A stretch of 64,000 nucleotides of DNA, taken from assembly GCA_026122225.1 (NCBI GenBank), contig JANEZZ010002201.1, positions 1,302,001-1,366,000 on the forward strand. The letters run 5' to 3'. Below are positions 1-13,100 of this stretch, one piece after another (position 1 is the first letter of the stretch; each line of letters starts with the position of its first letter). Under the pieces are notes generated by a model, which saw only the letters and a program-made list of their open reading frames with translations, was not told where the DNA came from and did no database searches. Made by a program: the position numbers and the translations under genes. The DNA comes from Heloderma charlesbogerti (taxonomy: Eukaryota; Chordata; Lepidosauria; Squamata; Helodermatidae).

Positions 1-399
1 GCCTTATTTCAAGCTGTTGCTGTTTTGAATTTATTTACAAGCATATTGCAACTGACCTTTCCCTCAGTTTTTTGGTATCCTGAGACATGTCTGCATTTAT
101 AATGCAATAAGCTAAACTGAGGTAAATCCTTATAAAATAATAATAAATGTACGATGTGTACCTATCAAGCTGTTGTTCGCAGTATGATTCATGCCTTGTT
201 AACCACCAGTAAAATTATCTTGAGTAGGTCTTCATTCATTTTGTTTCTTGAAAACTAAAAGATGCAGGATGTCCTCTAGTGGAAAGAGAGAAGAAGTACA
301 CACAGGTGATGGTTGTGAAGACAGCTCATATTTACACTTCATACTCCCATGGGCCTGGAAAAAAACAAAAGACCAACAGCTCTTCCTTTGGGGGAATAT

Positions 400-860
400 T
401 GCAACCTCATCTGCAAGTTACAGGAAGGGGGCAGTGTTGCAGTTAGTTCATGGGAATTTGGGCATAGATAGCCTTAGGATCTCTATAGCCTACAATGTGG
501 TTTCCTGCACCTCTCCTTTCTTCTCTCTCTCTCTCTCTCTCTCTGACCTTCCTCCATCGCTGGGAGCACACCTGCTTGCTCTCTCCTGCTTCTCCCTGTA
601 TAATGGAACACAAAGAAATGGACTGAACAAACTCCTCTTGAAACTATAAGCTATATCTGCATCTTATGTGCAATAATATTTGTGAGTAAACTGTTTTTCT
701 TTCTTTACTAAAGAAAGGTGTGGTCTCCTTTTTGTCATCCTATGATAGCCTGGGTGTATGTGGGACTGGTAAACACTCATTCCATTTTGCCTTTTTGTTT
801 TTCTCTGCCAGCTGCCTTTCTAACAGCAGGCAGCAGTACCAAATAATCCCATCATTCCTC
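400..860 (+). repeat. Interspersed repeat A, copy 1 (possible solo LTR)
   Basis: Closely similar over about 450 bp to 45055-45512: shared blocks are CTGCAAGTTAC, GGGGGCAGTGTTGCAG, TAGCCTTAGGATCTCTATAG, CCTGTATAATGGAACACAAA and TGTGGGACTGGTAAAC. The TATAATGG box and layout suggest an LTR, but no clear TG...CA ends or target duplication were found. A (CT)n tract fills 522-544. Confidence 0.5.
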
Positions 861-1130
861 CTGACTCTTTTTCTGAAGACAGAATCACCAAGAGATAATC
901 GACACCTCCCTCTCCTGATGAAGCTACAGAATCCAGACCTTGCTGTACCAAATTGCAGGATGGCAGGAGCAAAAAGATGCATGCAATAAAGTTCTTGCAA
1001 AGCAGAGAGTTGCAGACGACTTAGGCCTAAACTCATAATCCTAAAAACACTCACTGGGGAGTGAGCCCCCACTGAGCGCAGTGGGACTTACTGCCAAGTA
1101 AACATTCATAGGATTACACTGTAAAGCAGG

Positions 1131-2699
1131 GGTGGGCCGCATCCAGGGGTTGGGGGGGTACATAGAATCCCAGGATACCACTGGGGATGCCCCACACCTA
1201 CTGCTGTTGAAATTTGGCAATGCAGAGCAAGGAGAAAAACCTGCATTTAAAAGCCGAAAGTATGGTTTGCCACTGAGATTTGGCAGTCTGGTGGTAGTGG
1301 GGGGGAAAGGCTATTTTGCTTTACAATAGCCTTTTGCCACCTTGTGAGTTTGGTAGGGTCAGAGGGGGGCTACAAAAAGGGCTAGGGGTTTTCCTAATAA
1401 AGCAAGTAAGCTACATCCTACAACAGCAAGCATCCAGGAGCAGAAGTGCAGTGGTGTAGCGGATCCAGGGCTCACAGGGACCCAGCGCTGGTACTCCCCC
1501 CCCCTTATTAACAGGGACACTGACATCCTCTGCCACCATCACCCTTCCTCTGTTCTTTCTGAACTTAGCTGCAATCTTCACAATAGCTGGGGTGGAGCAG
1601 GGGTGGGGAATGAATTTTCTCAGCAACAATATATTGTGCCCTGTTGTAATGCAAAGTACTGGTGGGGTGGCTTGGTTCTGAATGGGCAATTAAGACCCAT
1701 GAGCTTTACAAAAGGCCTGCTCCTGATGGAGATAGAACTGCTAGAACTGGTTTGTTGATGTAGCCCAACAAAGATGCCTGCATTTTTGGCTTCTCCTTGG
1801 GGCATGGCTATGATGAGTGCCTGCACTTCAAAATCTTCCACTACACCACTGCTTAAAAGCTCAGTTCAGGTATTTCACTTTAGAGTAGAATGAACGGGTG
1901 AGCAGGGAGAGCAAAGTGGGCATACTAGCTCTGCCACACACACACCCATCACTGTCCTCACCACCCTCTGTGTGTTCTGGGCAAGCTTCTGCATTGGGAA
2001 GCCTTTTGTATCCCTGTAGGCTCTCCATGTGATTTAGAATCCTGCCAGGAGAGAAATCAGAAGGTGAACACAGAAACGCTCAGCAATTCTGGTGCCCATA
2101 TGCTCTTGTGGGCACCATAGACAGTAAAAGTGTTGAGACCTGTAAGAGCCTAGGATTAGAGAAACAAAGTAAATATAGTATTTATGCAATGAATTTTAAG
2201 GTGCTGTTAGGACATTATATACATGATGTCACTATTGCTTCTAATCATTTAGCTATTAGCCATGATCATCAAGTGGAACCTCATGCAACCTTACCACATT
2301 CAGAGGTAAGATACCGCTGACAACGAGATGTTGGGGACAAACAGCAAGTGAACGCCATCATCTTCTTGCCTTGACTGAGAGCATCCCGCAGCATCTGGCT
2401 GCTCACAGTTGGAAACAGAATAATGGCTCAGATGGATTTTGATCTGGACAAAACAAGGCAGTTCCTGTTGGACAAGCAAGTATTTTTATGCCCAGGGTTC
2501 AGACAGAGAGCTGACACTGGGAGATAATGGCTTGCCTACTCAGCTATTCAGTGACCACAGCTGAGGTGAGATGTAAACCAGGCACTGACATACAAGTCAC
2601 AGTTTATATTCTTAATCGCTACGTCACATTAGATCTCAAAGAGGAAAGGGAAACTGAGAAACTGTACTTATTGGCACCTAACAGTCATATAGATGAGCC
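1131..2699. other. Intergenic, nothing recognised
   Basis: No exon, RNA gene or named repeat was recognised on either strand. Short open frames are spread without family resemblance. The same holds for 1-399 and 861-1044. Confidence 0.5.
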
Positions 2700-2830
2700 T
2701 TTCCCAACCTGGTGCCCTCCAGATACTTTGGACTACAACTCCCAGCATCTCCCACCACTGGCCTTGCTGGCTGGGGCACATGGGAGTTGAAATCCAAAAC
2801 ATCTGAAGGACACCAGGTTGGGGAAAGCTG
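2700..2830. mobile_element. CCAACCTGGTGCC foldback MITE, copy 1
   Basis: Inverted ends CTTTCCCAACCTGGTGCC and GACACCAGGTTGGGGAAAG, with GGACTACAACTCCCAGCAT inside. The flanks TATAGAT and TATAGAG may be an imperfect duplication of about 7-8 bp. Confidence 0.7.
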
Positions 2831-5800
2831 CTATAGAGGAAAGAAAACCAAATGGGAAGAATATGACATCACATTTAATTTTTCTGATTTGCTGGCTTTT
2901 TAGCTGCTGCTTGTTTTTTGGGATTTCTTTTTAATTGTTTTAATTGTATTTTATATTATTCTTGTTGCTAGCTATCATAAATGTTTTTGAGGAAAGGCAG
3001 GATTACAAATATTTCAAACAAAGAAATGGTATTCCTACCTCTATCACAAATTGCCACAACTTGTCTATCTCCTGCTTTCCCTTTGGCACTTCTCAGAACA
3101 GAGCTCCCAACAGCTCTCTCCAAAGGCATCTTCTGACTTGCAAAAATGTTTAGGTGCAATCCACAAGTTTATCTCAGTGCTCTAGTGCCCACCCTTCAGC
3201 CTAGTGCAGAAACAACACCTGGACCCCCCCCCCATTATACCTTGTAGTGGGAGGCAGCAAGAGAGCGGCAGGACTGGGAGGTTTCAGGACCTTACAGGTA
3301 TGGGCTACAGTTAACCAGGGTAGTGCAGTGAGGTCACCAAGAAAGTTGTGGATCAGGCTTTATATCATTACATGAGATTCATCAAATGATTTTGCTGCTC
3401 CCATCAGTGAACATCTGTTGTGCATGGACATCTTGTGTAATGCTGCAACAGCACCATCATGTGGTTTCTTCTCTTCAGAGCACGTTAGCTATGAAATAAT
3501 TCGGCAGAGTCGTTGGGGAAAATTGGTAATAGTTGGCAATAAGTCCAGTTCAAGAATCCAATGAAATATACTGGCCCTGTGTAAACAGCCAGTTTAATAG
3601 CAACTAACCATTTTATATCACCACTTGTCTACCATTATTAACAACTGCCTAAAACACCCATGTTTACATTTATAAAAATTTAGCATGGGGTATAGGTAGG
3701 CAAGGTGGTACCCACAGCCTTTCTTGGCACTCACTGAGATGCCCCACCCTTCTACTTTTTATTTTTTAAAAAACAATTTTTTTAATGGAAATTTTGGATG
3801 GAATAGCTTCAAAGCAAAGTAAAGGGCTCCAGGAAGGCATCTTCTTTTTCTATGAATGCCTCTGAGCAACAAGTGTGGCACAGAGACATTCCTAGGAAAT
3901 GAAGATGGCAGGCAGCTGCAGGCCGATACCTTCCCCTGCAACACAACCAGCACAAGGGAAAATAGGGGGTCATATCACTTCTGTCTGGTAAACTGCGAGG
4001 GGCGGGTGGGGGGCAGGATTAAAGAGAGCGAACGGCGGGGTGGGGGGAATAGGAAGGGCAGTGGTAAGTCAGCAGGGGATCAGGAAAGCCAGCAGGTGGG
4101 CTGTTAGGGAGTGCTGCAGGAAGCCAAGAGGGGCTGGGAGCAACCTGGGATGATGGGGAGGGTTGTATGCTTGTATGTCTGAACAGGAGTTGCATGTGTG
4201 TGAGACAGAGAGAGGGAGAAAGGGTTTGGGGGATTTTGGAAAGATCTTGAAGAGTGTGTTCTTGCAGTGAAAAGGGAAGGACTTGTGCATGTGTTATTCA
4301 TGCACGATACATGGGGTGCTTGTGTGTGCGCGTCCATGCGCACGAGAGAATGGAGGATGGATGGCTGGGAGCATAAGGTGCATGTAAGAGTCTATGGGTG
4401 GGGAGCTGGGTGAGAAAGTATTGGTGGTGATGCAGAGAGCGAGACTGGGGGAATGACTTGGCTCGCAGGAGAGAGAACGTTTGCCTTCTGTGAAATAGGT
4501 TTCAGTTGGTGCTGAAAACTGGGTTCAAAGTTGTTTAGTGTCGGGGCTCAGACTCCACTGTGTTTTGTATTCAGGTTTTTGGGCAGGTATTTTGTCGTTT
4601 GTGACTGGCCACATCTCTTATGGCAGCCATTTTGTGGTGGTGCCCAGAGCAGTTTCTCAAATACACCCACGGGGCCAAAAAGGTTGCCTACTCCTGCTTT
4701 AACAACTCAAAAACACTTCATTTGCCAACAGGTCTGAAATAAATCAAGCCTTTCTATCTTTTGGAAACCATGACAAATCTTGGATGAGACGGTTTTGGTT
4801 CTTTAGGTAAGTTGATTTTTAAATTAATGTTTACTGTATCTTTTCTAGATGTTATTTGTTCTGGTACCAATCTACACGGGTAGAACAAGTCTGTTAATAA
4901 TCATAGTAAGGACTATGTAGAAAGAGGAAGCTGAGATTATGTTAATACAGACAATGAACCAGGTATGACAAAAAAAGCTTGAAGGGAAAATGTTTTGCAG
5001 GAAGTGAACTCTCATTGTGTCTTTCTCCAATGAGTGAGAGAGGTTGGTAGCTAAGTAAACAAACTAGCCCATCCTGTGAGGGCTACTCATGTGGTTATTG
5101 TAACTACATAGAATTGCGCTGTATGAAAACTGGGCACATCAAATCAGCACCTACATAAGAACTCAGTAGGTTGAATGTCCACTAGAGCAATTGTATTGGG
5201 GCCACAGGCATCTGAACAAGGCATTATGTAGTGCATGGATAAATTCTCAGGGTCTGAGAGCCATTATAATAGAACTATCTTGGTACAAATGTTCTTTTTC
5301 CTGTTATCTGATTTGGCAAATTTCTGTAGCATTTCGAAACTGCAGCAAGCCCCCCACTAGTACAATAGGTGTGAGTACAGCTATTAAGAGTATTTCTGAC
5401 CTTGGTGGTGATGACACATTTCCCACTTTACTATGTCCAGATCAATTCTTTTTTTAAGTATGGCAAAAGAAGTGTATGCATCCACATCCACTATTATCAG
5501 GGAACCCTTTTAAAGAAAATATATTAATACCACTGTCATTCATCTAACTTCTGTTCTTTTTGTTCATTGCAATTTTTCTTATTCAAATATAAAGGAAAAA
5601 GTGTATTAAGGTACTTCTAATGAAGCATAGCCTTCTGTCCTAAGCTTTGAGAATCAGGGACCTAATGTTAATTCCAAAGAGGTGCTGCCCTTAACTGTCT
5701 AAATGAACACATCCTCGTCTTCAGGGTGGGTTTGTTACCTGTACTGCACATTATTGCTAATTCTGCACTGACAAGATTAAAATCCTTTGCATGGTATTGG

Positions 5801-6254
5801 GAATGTTTTAGAGCCCTTGAGGGACTACTGGTTTCTTACTGGGGTACATTACATCTCACCTGCAGTCATCCTGAAGTTCCTGACAATGTTATTCCCTATG
5901 ACTTCCTAAACATAGAGAAATTAAAGGTATGACCTATCCATACACAGGACAGATTAGCTCAGTGGAACCCTATTGCCCCCCTTCCTGGCCCTCTGCACAC
6001 ACCATAGCACATTGGCAGTGGGAGGCCTGTGAGCTTCTCCATATAGTCAGCCTGCCCTCCTACTCTTCACCAAAGCCCTGCCTTGCAAGTTATTCAGTCA
6101 GCATGCTGCAGTGCATACACTAGCAAGGGTCAGCTGGGGGTGAGAGATGGCAGATGCCTCCCTGAGTGTGGAGTTGTGTCTATGCAGGGATGAATCTGCC
6201 TTAAGCAATTTATGTAACAGAAGAGTATATCACACAATACCAGTGGTGGTATAA
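2831..6254. other. Intergenic, mostly unrecognised
   Basis: Contains a LINE-tail-like stretch at about 2890-3015 and the MITE fragment at 4545-4702. Otherwise purine-rich, low-complexity patches near 3960-4500 and no gene. VIP lies on this side in human but none of it is seen. Confidence 0.5.
4545..4702. mobile_element. Partial copy of the 31074-31402 hAT-like MITE
   Basis: In inverted orientation the text GAGTAGGCAACCTTTTTGGC, then TTTGAGAAACTGC, then GGGCACCA matches the left half of the MITE at 31074. The other terminus is missing. Confidence 0.6.
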
Positions 6255-6922
6255 TTTATAAAGTTAAATTTATTTTTCAGCATAAAGAGACAGACAAATA
6301 CTTAAATATTTACATATATATACACACTTCTAGGCAGAATTTTTTAAAAAGTAAATGAGTAACTAGCCATCAGGGATGAAATGGGGGCATAATAGTGCCA
6401 TTTCAGTGGTTATGAAAACCAATCACATCTGAAAATAATCAGATGAAACTGGTAAATATTTTGAACTGTAAATGCAAACTGCAACTGTTGTGTAGATGGC
6501 AAAAATACATTTCATATCCATTGTAGCTTCCAATGTAAAAAGTCATAAATTGTTTTTAGAAGGCATGAAGTTGGAGTACATTTAAACAAAACCTCATTCC
6601 TTAAAACTAATTTACCGGCTCTTCCCCAACTTAATAAAATTCCATTGACAGTCTACTTGCCAAAATGACAAGCTAGCCTGCTACCTCCCCCCCACTGCCC
6701 CCACTAAACATATAGTTAAAAATTTCAGCTTTTTAAAAAATGCAGATAAAGACATCTAGTATTTTTAAAACTTAATTTAAAAAACCAAAACCATGAAAAA
6801 AGTTCCAAGATACATTTGGGTTTTAAAAATATTTGTTATAATGAATGTTCATATTCACTCTTCTTCTGGGGTCTCTAAAATCAAGCTATAGGTTACACTA
6901 GCCACAGCCTATGCCACAGAAA
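6255..6922 (-). other. FBXO5: FBXO5 3' UTR with candidate polyadenylation signal
   Basis: AT-rich, repeat-free DNA directly follows the FBXO5 stop codon. A minus-strand AATAAA at 6274-6269, about 650 nt after the stop, is the best candidate polyadenylation signal. The exact cleavage site is inferred. Confidence 0.5.
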
Positions 6923-7174
6923 TTATAGTCTCTGTAGGTTCTGTTTACTTTTTTTGGTACCAGGAAGGGGTCCTAGTTTGGAGGATGGCTTCACAGACTT
7001 TCCACTTGTGCAGTCCTTGGCAGTATGGTAGCTGCATAAGCATTTAGTGCAGAAGTCGAAACCACAGCCTTCACGGATGCATGTCGCCCTTTGCAGATGG
7101 GAATTGTACTTTGCAGGGGAACCACAGCGATGGCAAACTTTCAGGCTTTCAGTATTTTTCAAAGTCTTCGCAAC
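6923..7174 (-). CDS. FBXO5: FBXO5 last coding exon (zinc-binding region and RL tail)
   Basis: This exon has 83 codons plus stop, after the acceptor TTTTTTTCAACAG. It encodes the cysteine-rich zinc-binding region with CxxC and CxxxxC spacings, then a basic tail ending in Arg-Leu. In EMI1 this region blocks ubiquitin transfer by APC/C and the RL tail docks on it. An upstream in-frame Met at 7204 lies in the intron and is not used. Confidence 0.94.
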   Translation of the reverse strand, partial: VAKTLKNTESLKVCHRCGSPAKYNSHLQRATCIREGCGFDFCTKCLCSYHTAKDCTSGKSVKPSSKLGPLPGTKKSKQNLQRL

Positions 7175-10100
7175 CTGTTGAAAAAAACCCACACATTTAA
7201 ACATTTCTCCCGATTTCCCTGTATCAAAGTGAAGCTGAATGGAACAGAGATCATGCTTTTCCAGTTTGCTTACCCATCTATACAGAATCTAAGGCTTCCT
7301 CTACTTTGTGTGCTATGCAAACACACCAACTGAAACACAGACTGGTAAGCAGTTCAGTAGCTTTATCTACCTTCACAAAATTTGCAAAAGCCTAACTGGT
7401 ATTTGATACCATTGTAGCTGACATTATTACCAATAATGTGGCAGTATCTGAAATAGAGATGTAAAATTTCAGGAAATTTTGAGGCTGTGGAAAAAACTGG
7501 AAATTTTGGAAAAATGAGAAAATAAGCAATATTTATTTTTTTAGTGTTCTTTACAGATCTAAAGTCACTCTGTTGCTTTAAGACAGTCTTCCCCAACCTG
7601 GTGCCCTTAAGATATTTTTGACTTCCACTCTCATCAGCCTCAGGCAGCATGGCCTACGGTCAGGAATGCTGGACATTGTAGTCCAAAACATCTGGAGGGC
7701 ACCAGGTTGGGGAGGGCTGTTTAGGAGCATAAAGCAGACTTTCTGTTCCTAAAGTTATTTTATGTATGACTTAGTTTGCTCATAAAATTATCATTATATT
7801 TTAAATCTTTTAAAAGTAAAGTCCGTTAGTACATTCATAATTATTGTCTGAATAGATCAGAACTACGGTAGATGACTGCCGGATCATCAGAAACCTGACA
7901 GGACTCTATGGAACAAAACACAAGCTGTCAGGAATACACATCTACTGTCAAGAATGTACCATGGTGACTCTACTCACATGTTGGGAAACTGAGCATAAAT
8001 GTCTATCAGTAAATTATACTTTAGAACAATAATTTTAATAAGCAATGAAAGAAATAACTATGCTGGGAATCTTACAGAGAGAATTAAAAAAATATTTTTC
8101 CCCATGGCTTCATTATTTCCAGACATTTTACATCTCTATAGTCTTTCTATAAAAGTGTTCTTATTACATAGTTTTTAGAAATTATTTTGGGGAGAGTAAA
8201 GATTGGATAACAGTATATAAGCACCATGTCTTAAATTCTAAAAGCAAATATTTCATAATCCAAAGCAGTTCAATTTTTCAGAAAAAGCAAACAACAGTCC
8301 TTGGGGGCGGAGAACACCCCTGCCCCCCTGTGCCTTCACATTTCTAATCTGGACACCACTCAGAATTAAAAGTATAAATTACCTCAGAAAACAGTGTGTG
8401 TCGGCTAAAAGAGGAAGCATTTTGATTACTCTGGTTGTTTCCCTTGATTCTGGATGCATTTTTAGAAAAGTTGATTGGTGCAATTGCTACTTTCTGAACA
8501 GAAGTTAAAGCTTCTCGGTGAAGAGCATATTCCCTTGTATCAGCCTGTTTGGAGGATGTTATGTTGTTACTCTGCTGAGAGAGGAGAATTTTAGTAAGAG
8601 ATCCTATTTTCAAAGAAATTCAAGGTAGATTAGTTTTTATTTTTTACATTTACATCCGGCATTTCCTCTAAGGAGCCCAAGGTGGCACACATGATCTTCC
8701 TCCTCTCCATTGTATCCTCACAACAACCCCGTGAGGTAGGTTATGCTGAAGAGTCAGTGACTGCTCCAAAGACACCCAGTAAGCTTCATGGCTGAGTGGG
8801 GACCTGAACCCAGATCTCCTCAGTCCCAGTCCAACACTATAACCACTACACACACTGCTAGATCATTTGCCCTTATATTAAAATGCAAGCTATCACAGTT
8901 GCTTGGGACACATCTTTGGACCTTCTTCCATATTCAGAGTGAGCCCCTCAGGCACAGCGTATGAATGGGGGAATTTAGTTGGTGCTAGGGGAGATCTCTT
9001 CCCTCTGCAGTCCCTAGCTCTATCCCCACTGGAGGAGAGTCTCCTATCTGTCTGTAGAGCTATCTCCAAAAATTAGCAGCTTTTTATTTAAAATACCTAT
9101 CCTCCACCTTTCCTTATATAGTTCAAGGCAGCTTCAGCAAATTAGCAGAAGCTTATCTATGTAACTGCAAGATCCGGACAAAACGTCATACACAGCCCAG
9201 TCAGGAGGCATGCATTCCACCATCAAAACCCGTCCTGATCACTCACCAAGCAGTGAAAATCCCAAGTGCTGCAAAAAGGGGGTGGTGGCTATATAACCTT
9301 GGGAGTTTGCAGGGTCAGGACCAAACCTCATAGCCAGCCTCCCCTACTCAGGAGGTACCTGGTACACTCTCAAAACCCAGTTCCCTGATGCTAATTGCAG
9401 TGAAAATCCAAGGTGGCTATAAAACCTTGGAGGTTTGCAGGATCAGTGCCAAGCTTCACAGAGATGTAATCTCATTTGCTGAAGTGGAATCCTCCCCATA
9501 GCCATGGCTGGCAAAGAGGCTTTAATGTCTTCCCAATACTGCAACTGTGAATTTGTGCAAATTCTGCACCCCCACCCCCCCCCGGTTTTGATGATTCATT
9601 GGGTGCCTCCTGAGTAGAGGAGGCTCGCTATGAGATTTGGTCCTGATCCTGCAAATCCCCATGGTGTTATAGGCATCTACAAAAATATATTGTAGAGCTG
9701 GAAAAGGTGCAGAAAAGGGCAACTAAAATGATCCAGCGGCTGGAGCATCTCCCCCATGAGAGGAGGTTCCAACAGCTGGGATTGTTTAGCTTGGGAAAAA
9801 AGGAGGGAAGGGGAGACATGACAGAGGTGTACAAAATTATGCATGGTGTGGAGAATGTGGATAAGGAAGCATTTTTCTCCCTCTCTCAAAATACTAGAAC
9901 TTGGGGCCATCCCATGAAGCTGATTGATGGGAAATTCAGGACAGATCAAAGGAAAGACTGCTTCACACAGCGCATAGTTAAAACTATGGAATTCGCTACC
10001 ACAGGAAGTAGTGATGGCCACCGGTTTGCATGGCTTTAAAAGGGGGTTGGATAAATTCCTGGAGGAAAAGGCTATCAATGGCTACTAGTCTTGATGGCTA

Positions 10101-13100
10101 TGTGCTAACTCCAGTACCAGAGGCAGTGAGCCTATGTCCACTAGCTGCTGGGGAACATGGGTGGGAGGGTACTGTTGCACTCATGCCCTGCTTGTGGGTC
10201 CCTGGTTGGCCACTGTGTGAACAGAACAGAATGCTGTACTAGATGGACTGTTGGTCTGATCCAGTATGGCTCTTCTTTTGTTCTTATGTTTAACCCACAC
10301 CATCCTATGGCTCTTCAGATGCTGACTAAGAAGCCATTGGATTTCCCTATTTTTTTCTTGTAAATAGGTGCATATTTGGGCAAAAAGAACATGTTGGTTT
10401 TGTCTTTAGAGAGGTCAATCTGTGAAGGGGATCCAGCAAAGGTGGCCACAATTTTTCTATACAAACTTATATTAAGCTAAAACAAATTAAATCCTCCAAC
10501 ACTTTTGACCTTTTAGGTTTTCTTTTCTTCTTCATATACATTTTGCAATCCTAAAACAAGATTAATTTTATTTGCAAAGATGGAACTTGGGCTCAAACAT
10601 CTACATGCCAAATTTGGTGACAGCCACTCTTTACTGGCAACTATCCATGCCACAACTACTTTGTTAATTACAGACAGCTCAGGAGAAGGGTAGGGTTAGT
10701 CTCTGACATCAAACTGGTTTTGCAGAATCATCATGAGAATGGAGATATAAAATTCTAGAAATTTTGAAACAATGGGTGCAGGGACTGGTTTCCCCCCCCG
10801 AAAGAAGTGGAAATTGTAGGGAAAACAGTAGGTCTTATCAGACCTAAACTTATTTTACTGCTTTTACAATGTAAAATACATCATTTATAATTTAGCATAT
10901 AAAAGTATTATTTGACATATTTATGAGGTTTACAGAGCAATTATGCATGTTTATAGGACACACTCTGTTTAGTGAAGTTTATTCTTCAGTAAGCACACAT
11001 AGGATTGTAGCCTCAAAAGAAAAATGCCTTAGTTGTGTACAAGCAAAATTGTGAATATACTCAGTACTAGAGATAGCCGCAAATTGCTATATCCTATGTT
11101 AATTCAGCACACGTACAGTAGGAAAAAATAGAACTTGGAAGGTCTTGTATGCTGTCCTCTAATGAAGATGGATGGCAGCACCCTCTAGGTACAGAAATGT
11201 TTAAATCTGCATGTCTACAGCATACATAGGAATTATCATAGACTACTGCTGCAGATTGTCTTAGAAAAAGATATTCATGCTAACACATTTGATTCAGTAA
11301 AACCTTGTCTTAAAAAAAGCATGCCACTCATTCCAAACCAGAATTTTCTAATAGCCATTTTTTCAGTTTCCATTGGCAAGACTGAAAACAAGGCTGGGGC
11401 CAGTGGGGAATGGGAGGACATGAGTTTTTTCCCTATTTTTTTCCTGGCCTTCACACCTCTCCATGAGACCTGATCTGCTTGGGTTTTTTTTGTAAAAGCT
11501 CTGTCCAAAGTTAAACAAGGCCCAGTTCCTACTCTTTAAGTCGTCTGGTATATGCAAGGAACTCTGAGAAAGGTTAATGAAAACTAAAAATAGGCTAGTA
11601 AGTCTAGCAAAAACTTGTAGATCTAAGAAAATGAACAAATTTCATTTTACTACTTGTATTATAGATCAAAAGCTTGTAAATAGAAACTGTGGTTTGTTTG
11701 TTTTTACCTTTGTATACTGCTTAGACTCTATATAAGTGCTTCAAGAATAAAAACAGGATTTAGCCTCCAGATGAAGGGGAAAAATACACAAGCTTACCAA
11801 AGTGAATTTAAGTGCTTTGTTATACATCTGGAAAGCCCACTTGTCATCCTGTAGAATTTTTTTCCATGTTGTGCTCACTTTAGCCACACTGTTATGAAAA
11901 CAAATGCCAGTTATATTCAGAAAATAACATCAAAGTCATTGCTTAACAAAAGTACACAATTCTGCCCAATGATAGTTTCATGGGACCATCTGTATACCAT
12001 TTCACTATTGTAACACCAGTAATAGGCTAAATCAGTGTAGAGCTACTCTTTTCTTCCCCACCCCCACCTTCTTGGAGATCTCAGCAATAGGTCTTGCCTC
12101 CTTAAAGACAAGGAACACGCAGGTTTCAGAAGTGTCTGCTATGTGCTTAGCAGTTGAACAGGTTCCTATCTTATTCTGAAATTGTTTCAATTTAAATAAA
12201 TGAAAATGGAAAAGGAAAATGATAAAGGGTTCATTAATTAATATCTAGGAACATAAACTTGTTTTTCCACCAGTGCCTTCACAAGTTAAATTCAATGAAG
12301 GTCATTCTATTAGTGAAGGTCAAAGTTCTCTTCAGGACTGAATTTCAGTGCTGGTTGCAAACATCTGCTGCCAGAACACTGTGAGAAGAAAAATGAATGC
12401 TTATGCAGTTCTTTAAATGGGTGTGCAAGCCCTAGCATAAGCTATGTGCACAATTAGCTTTCATTTATGAAACAGGTTCTCTGAATATAGCTTGATAGAT
12501 TTTCTTCATGCAGTGTTTTTACATGAGAAAAACTTATGCCCTGCAAAGGGAAAGGGGTCTCTGGAGCTTGACTAAAGGCTTTATAGTTAATAAAACTTAA
12601 CTTATATTTTTCTAAGGACAAACACAAAACTCACTTTATCAAGTCCATGTAACTGAGATGTCTTAAGATGCTTGCTAATAGATGTCTGAACTTCCCATGG
12701 AATAGTTCACCAAGTATGTCCAACTTATCTAGTCCCATTTTTTTGCCAATAAGATTCATAAACTCCATGCTTTGCCTGGAAGCCATCTTATCTAAGACAA
12801 GAGCCCATGCCTTTGGATTTCTTTTACATGTTTTTTTCAAAGTTGAGCAGACAAGTTCCTCAAAATGGAGGACTGGAAGCAAGTTCTTTCTTTGACTGCA
12901 ACCGTGATTTGGTGTATCATTAATGTTTCCTGCCAATACGTCTTCATGTTCAGTGGGTTCGTGTTGATTGCCCAGCAAAGAAGCGTATCCACTGTCCTCG
13001 TTCCCATTGTCCATTTCAATGGCGTTCTCAACATGCCTCCATAATACTTGTTGGTTTTCTTTGTTATGTATGGGCTTCTCTTCGCTTTTGATGCTGACAC

